Positions 63,735-64,000 of a stretch of DNA of 64,000 nucleotides are shown piece after piece. This DNA is from Chelonoidis abingdonii. Its lineage: Eukaryota; Chordata; Testudines; Testudinidae. The stretch's first letter is position 1; each line of letters opens with the position of its first letter. Under the pieces are notes generated by a model. That model made no database searches. It was not told where the DNA came from and saw only the letters and a list, made by a program, of their open reading frames with translations. The position numbers and the translations under genes are program-made. The stretch is taken from NCBI RefSeq assembly GCF_003597395.2, contig NC_133774.1, positions 460,197-524,196 on the forward strand, read 5' to 3'.

Positions 63735-63980
63735 ATAACTAGATAAGTTCATGGAGGACAGGTCCATCAATGGCTATTAGCCAAGATGGACAGGGATAGT
63801 GTCTCTAGCCTCTGTTTGCCAGGAGCTGGGAATGGGCGACAGGGGATGGATCACTCAAAGGTTACCTGTTCTGTTCATTCCCTCTGGGGCACCTGGCATT
63901 GGCCACTGTCGGCAAACAGAATACTGGGCTAGATGGACCATTGGTCTGACCCAGTCTGGCCATTCTGATGTTTGGGATCT
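63735..63980 (+). mobile_element. CR1 LINE 3' end
   Basis: taactagataagttcatgga, tctgtttgccaggagctggg and gggctagatggaccattggt form the CR1 3' terminal region, 5'-truncated, in the intron upstream of the first exon of the window. Confidence 0.8.
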
Positions 63981-64000
63981 GGGGCCCCCAGATCTGCCCC

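Noticed and set aside
1..64000. CRISPR arrays, rRNA, tRNA genes, operons or other prokaryotic systems
   Set aside because: All tandem repeats are minisatellites without uniform unique spacers, the only tRNA-like parts belong to SINEs, and the intron-exon structure is that of an animal gene.

Overview
The window is vertebrate nuclear DNA, most probably from a turtle. It is filled by the 3' three-quarters of one protein-coding gene on the minus strand, talin-1 (TLN1). I could place 43 consecutive coding exons between 63616 (5'-most in the window) and 121 (stop codon). All have AG acceptors. 42 exons end at a GT donor or at the stop codon, and one has a GC donor. The exon phases agree throughout: the exons sum to 6051 nt, or 2016 codons plus a stop. 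The encoded part runs from about residue 528 (human numbering) to the C-terminus: rod bundles R1 (part) to R13 and the dimerisation helix. The FERM head and the 5' end of the gene lie beyond 64000. The product is the cytoskeletal adaptor that links integrin tails to vinculin and F-actin in focal adhesions. TLN1 rather than TLN2 is indicated by TLN1-type stretches in several exons. The turtle assignment is inference, from abundant CR1 LINEs of the type I know from chelonians, a tRNA-derived SINE with a CR1-like tail, a DIRS retrotransposon and reptile-type LTRs.

Layout from low to high coordinates. 1-5000: C-terminal exons, a solo LTR and a 39-bp minisatellite. 5080-20500: one large intron that is almost entirely mobile DNA. 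A plus-strand CR1 (about 5690-18175) is split by a palindromic hAT element (6059-7730), by a DIRS-type tyrosine-recombinase retrotransposon region (8876-16724) and by a minus-strand CR1 (17101-18060); a solo LTR with a perfect 5-bp duplication follows (18821-20010). 20594-21244: two exons. 21410-26218: another nested block, a minus-strand CR1 holding a SINE and two solo LTRs, one of which holds a MITE. 26346-63616: the remaining exons, closely spaced, separated by GC-rich minisatellites and CR1/SINE/MITE fragments.

The most notable observations are these. (1) The DIRS region has a diagnostic internal complementary region and two copies of its left arm. The copies share the same inactivating mutations but differ mainly by single-base indels, which looks like an assembly artefact. 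(2) The hAT element has two inverted arms that both encode the transposase C-terminal signature. (3) A 67-bp tandem repeat has copied the 3' end and splice donor of the TLN1 exon at 53792-54000. (4) One TLN1 intron uses a GC donor. I found no second host gene, no structural RNA gene, and no prokaryotic or CRISPR-like system. All assignments come from reading the sequence and remembered family features; no database search was run.
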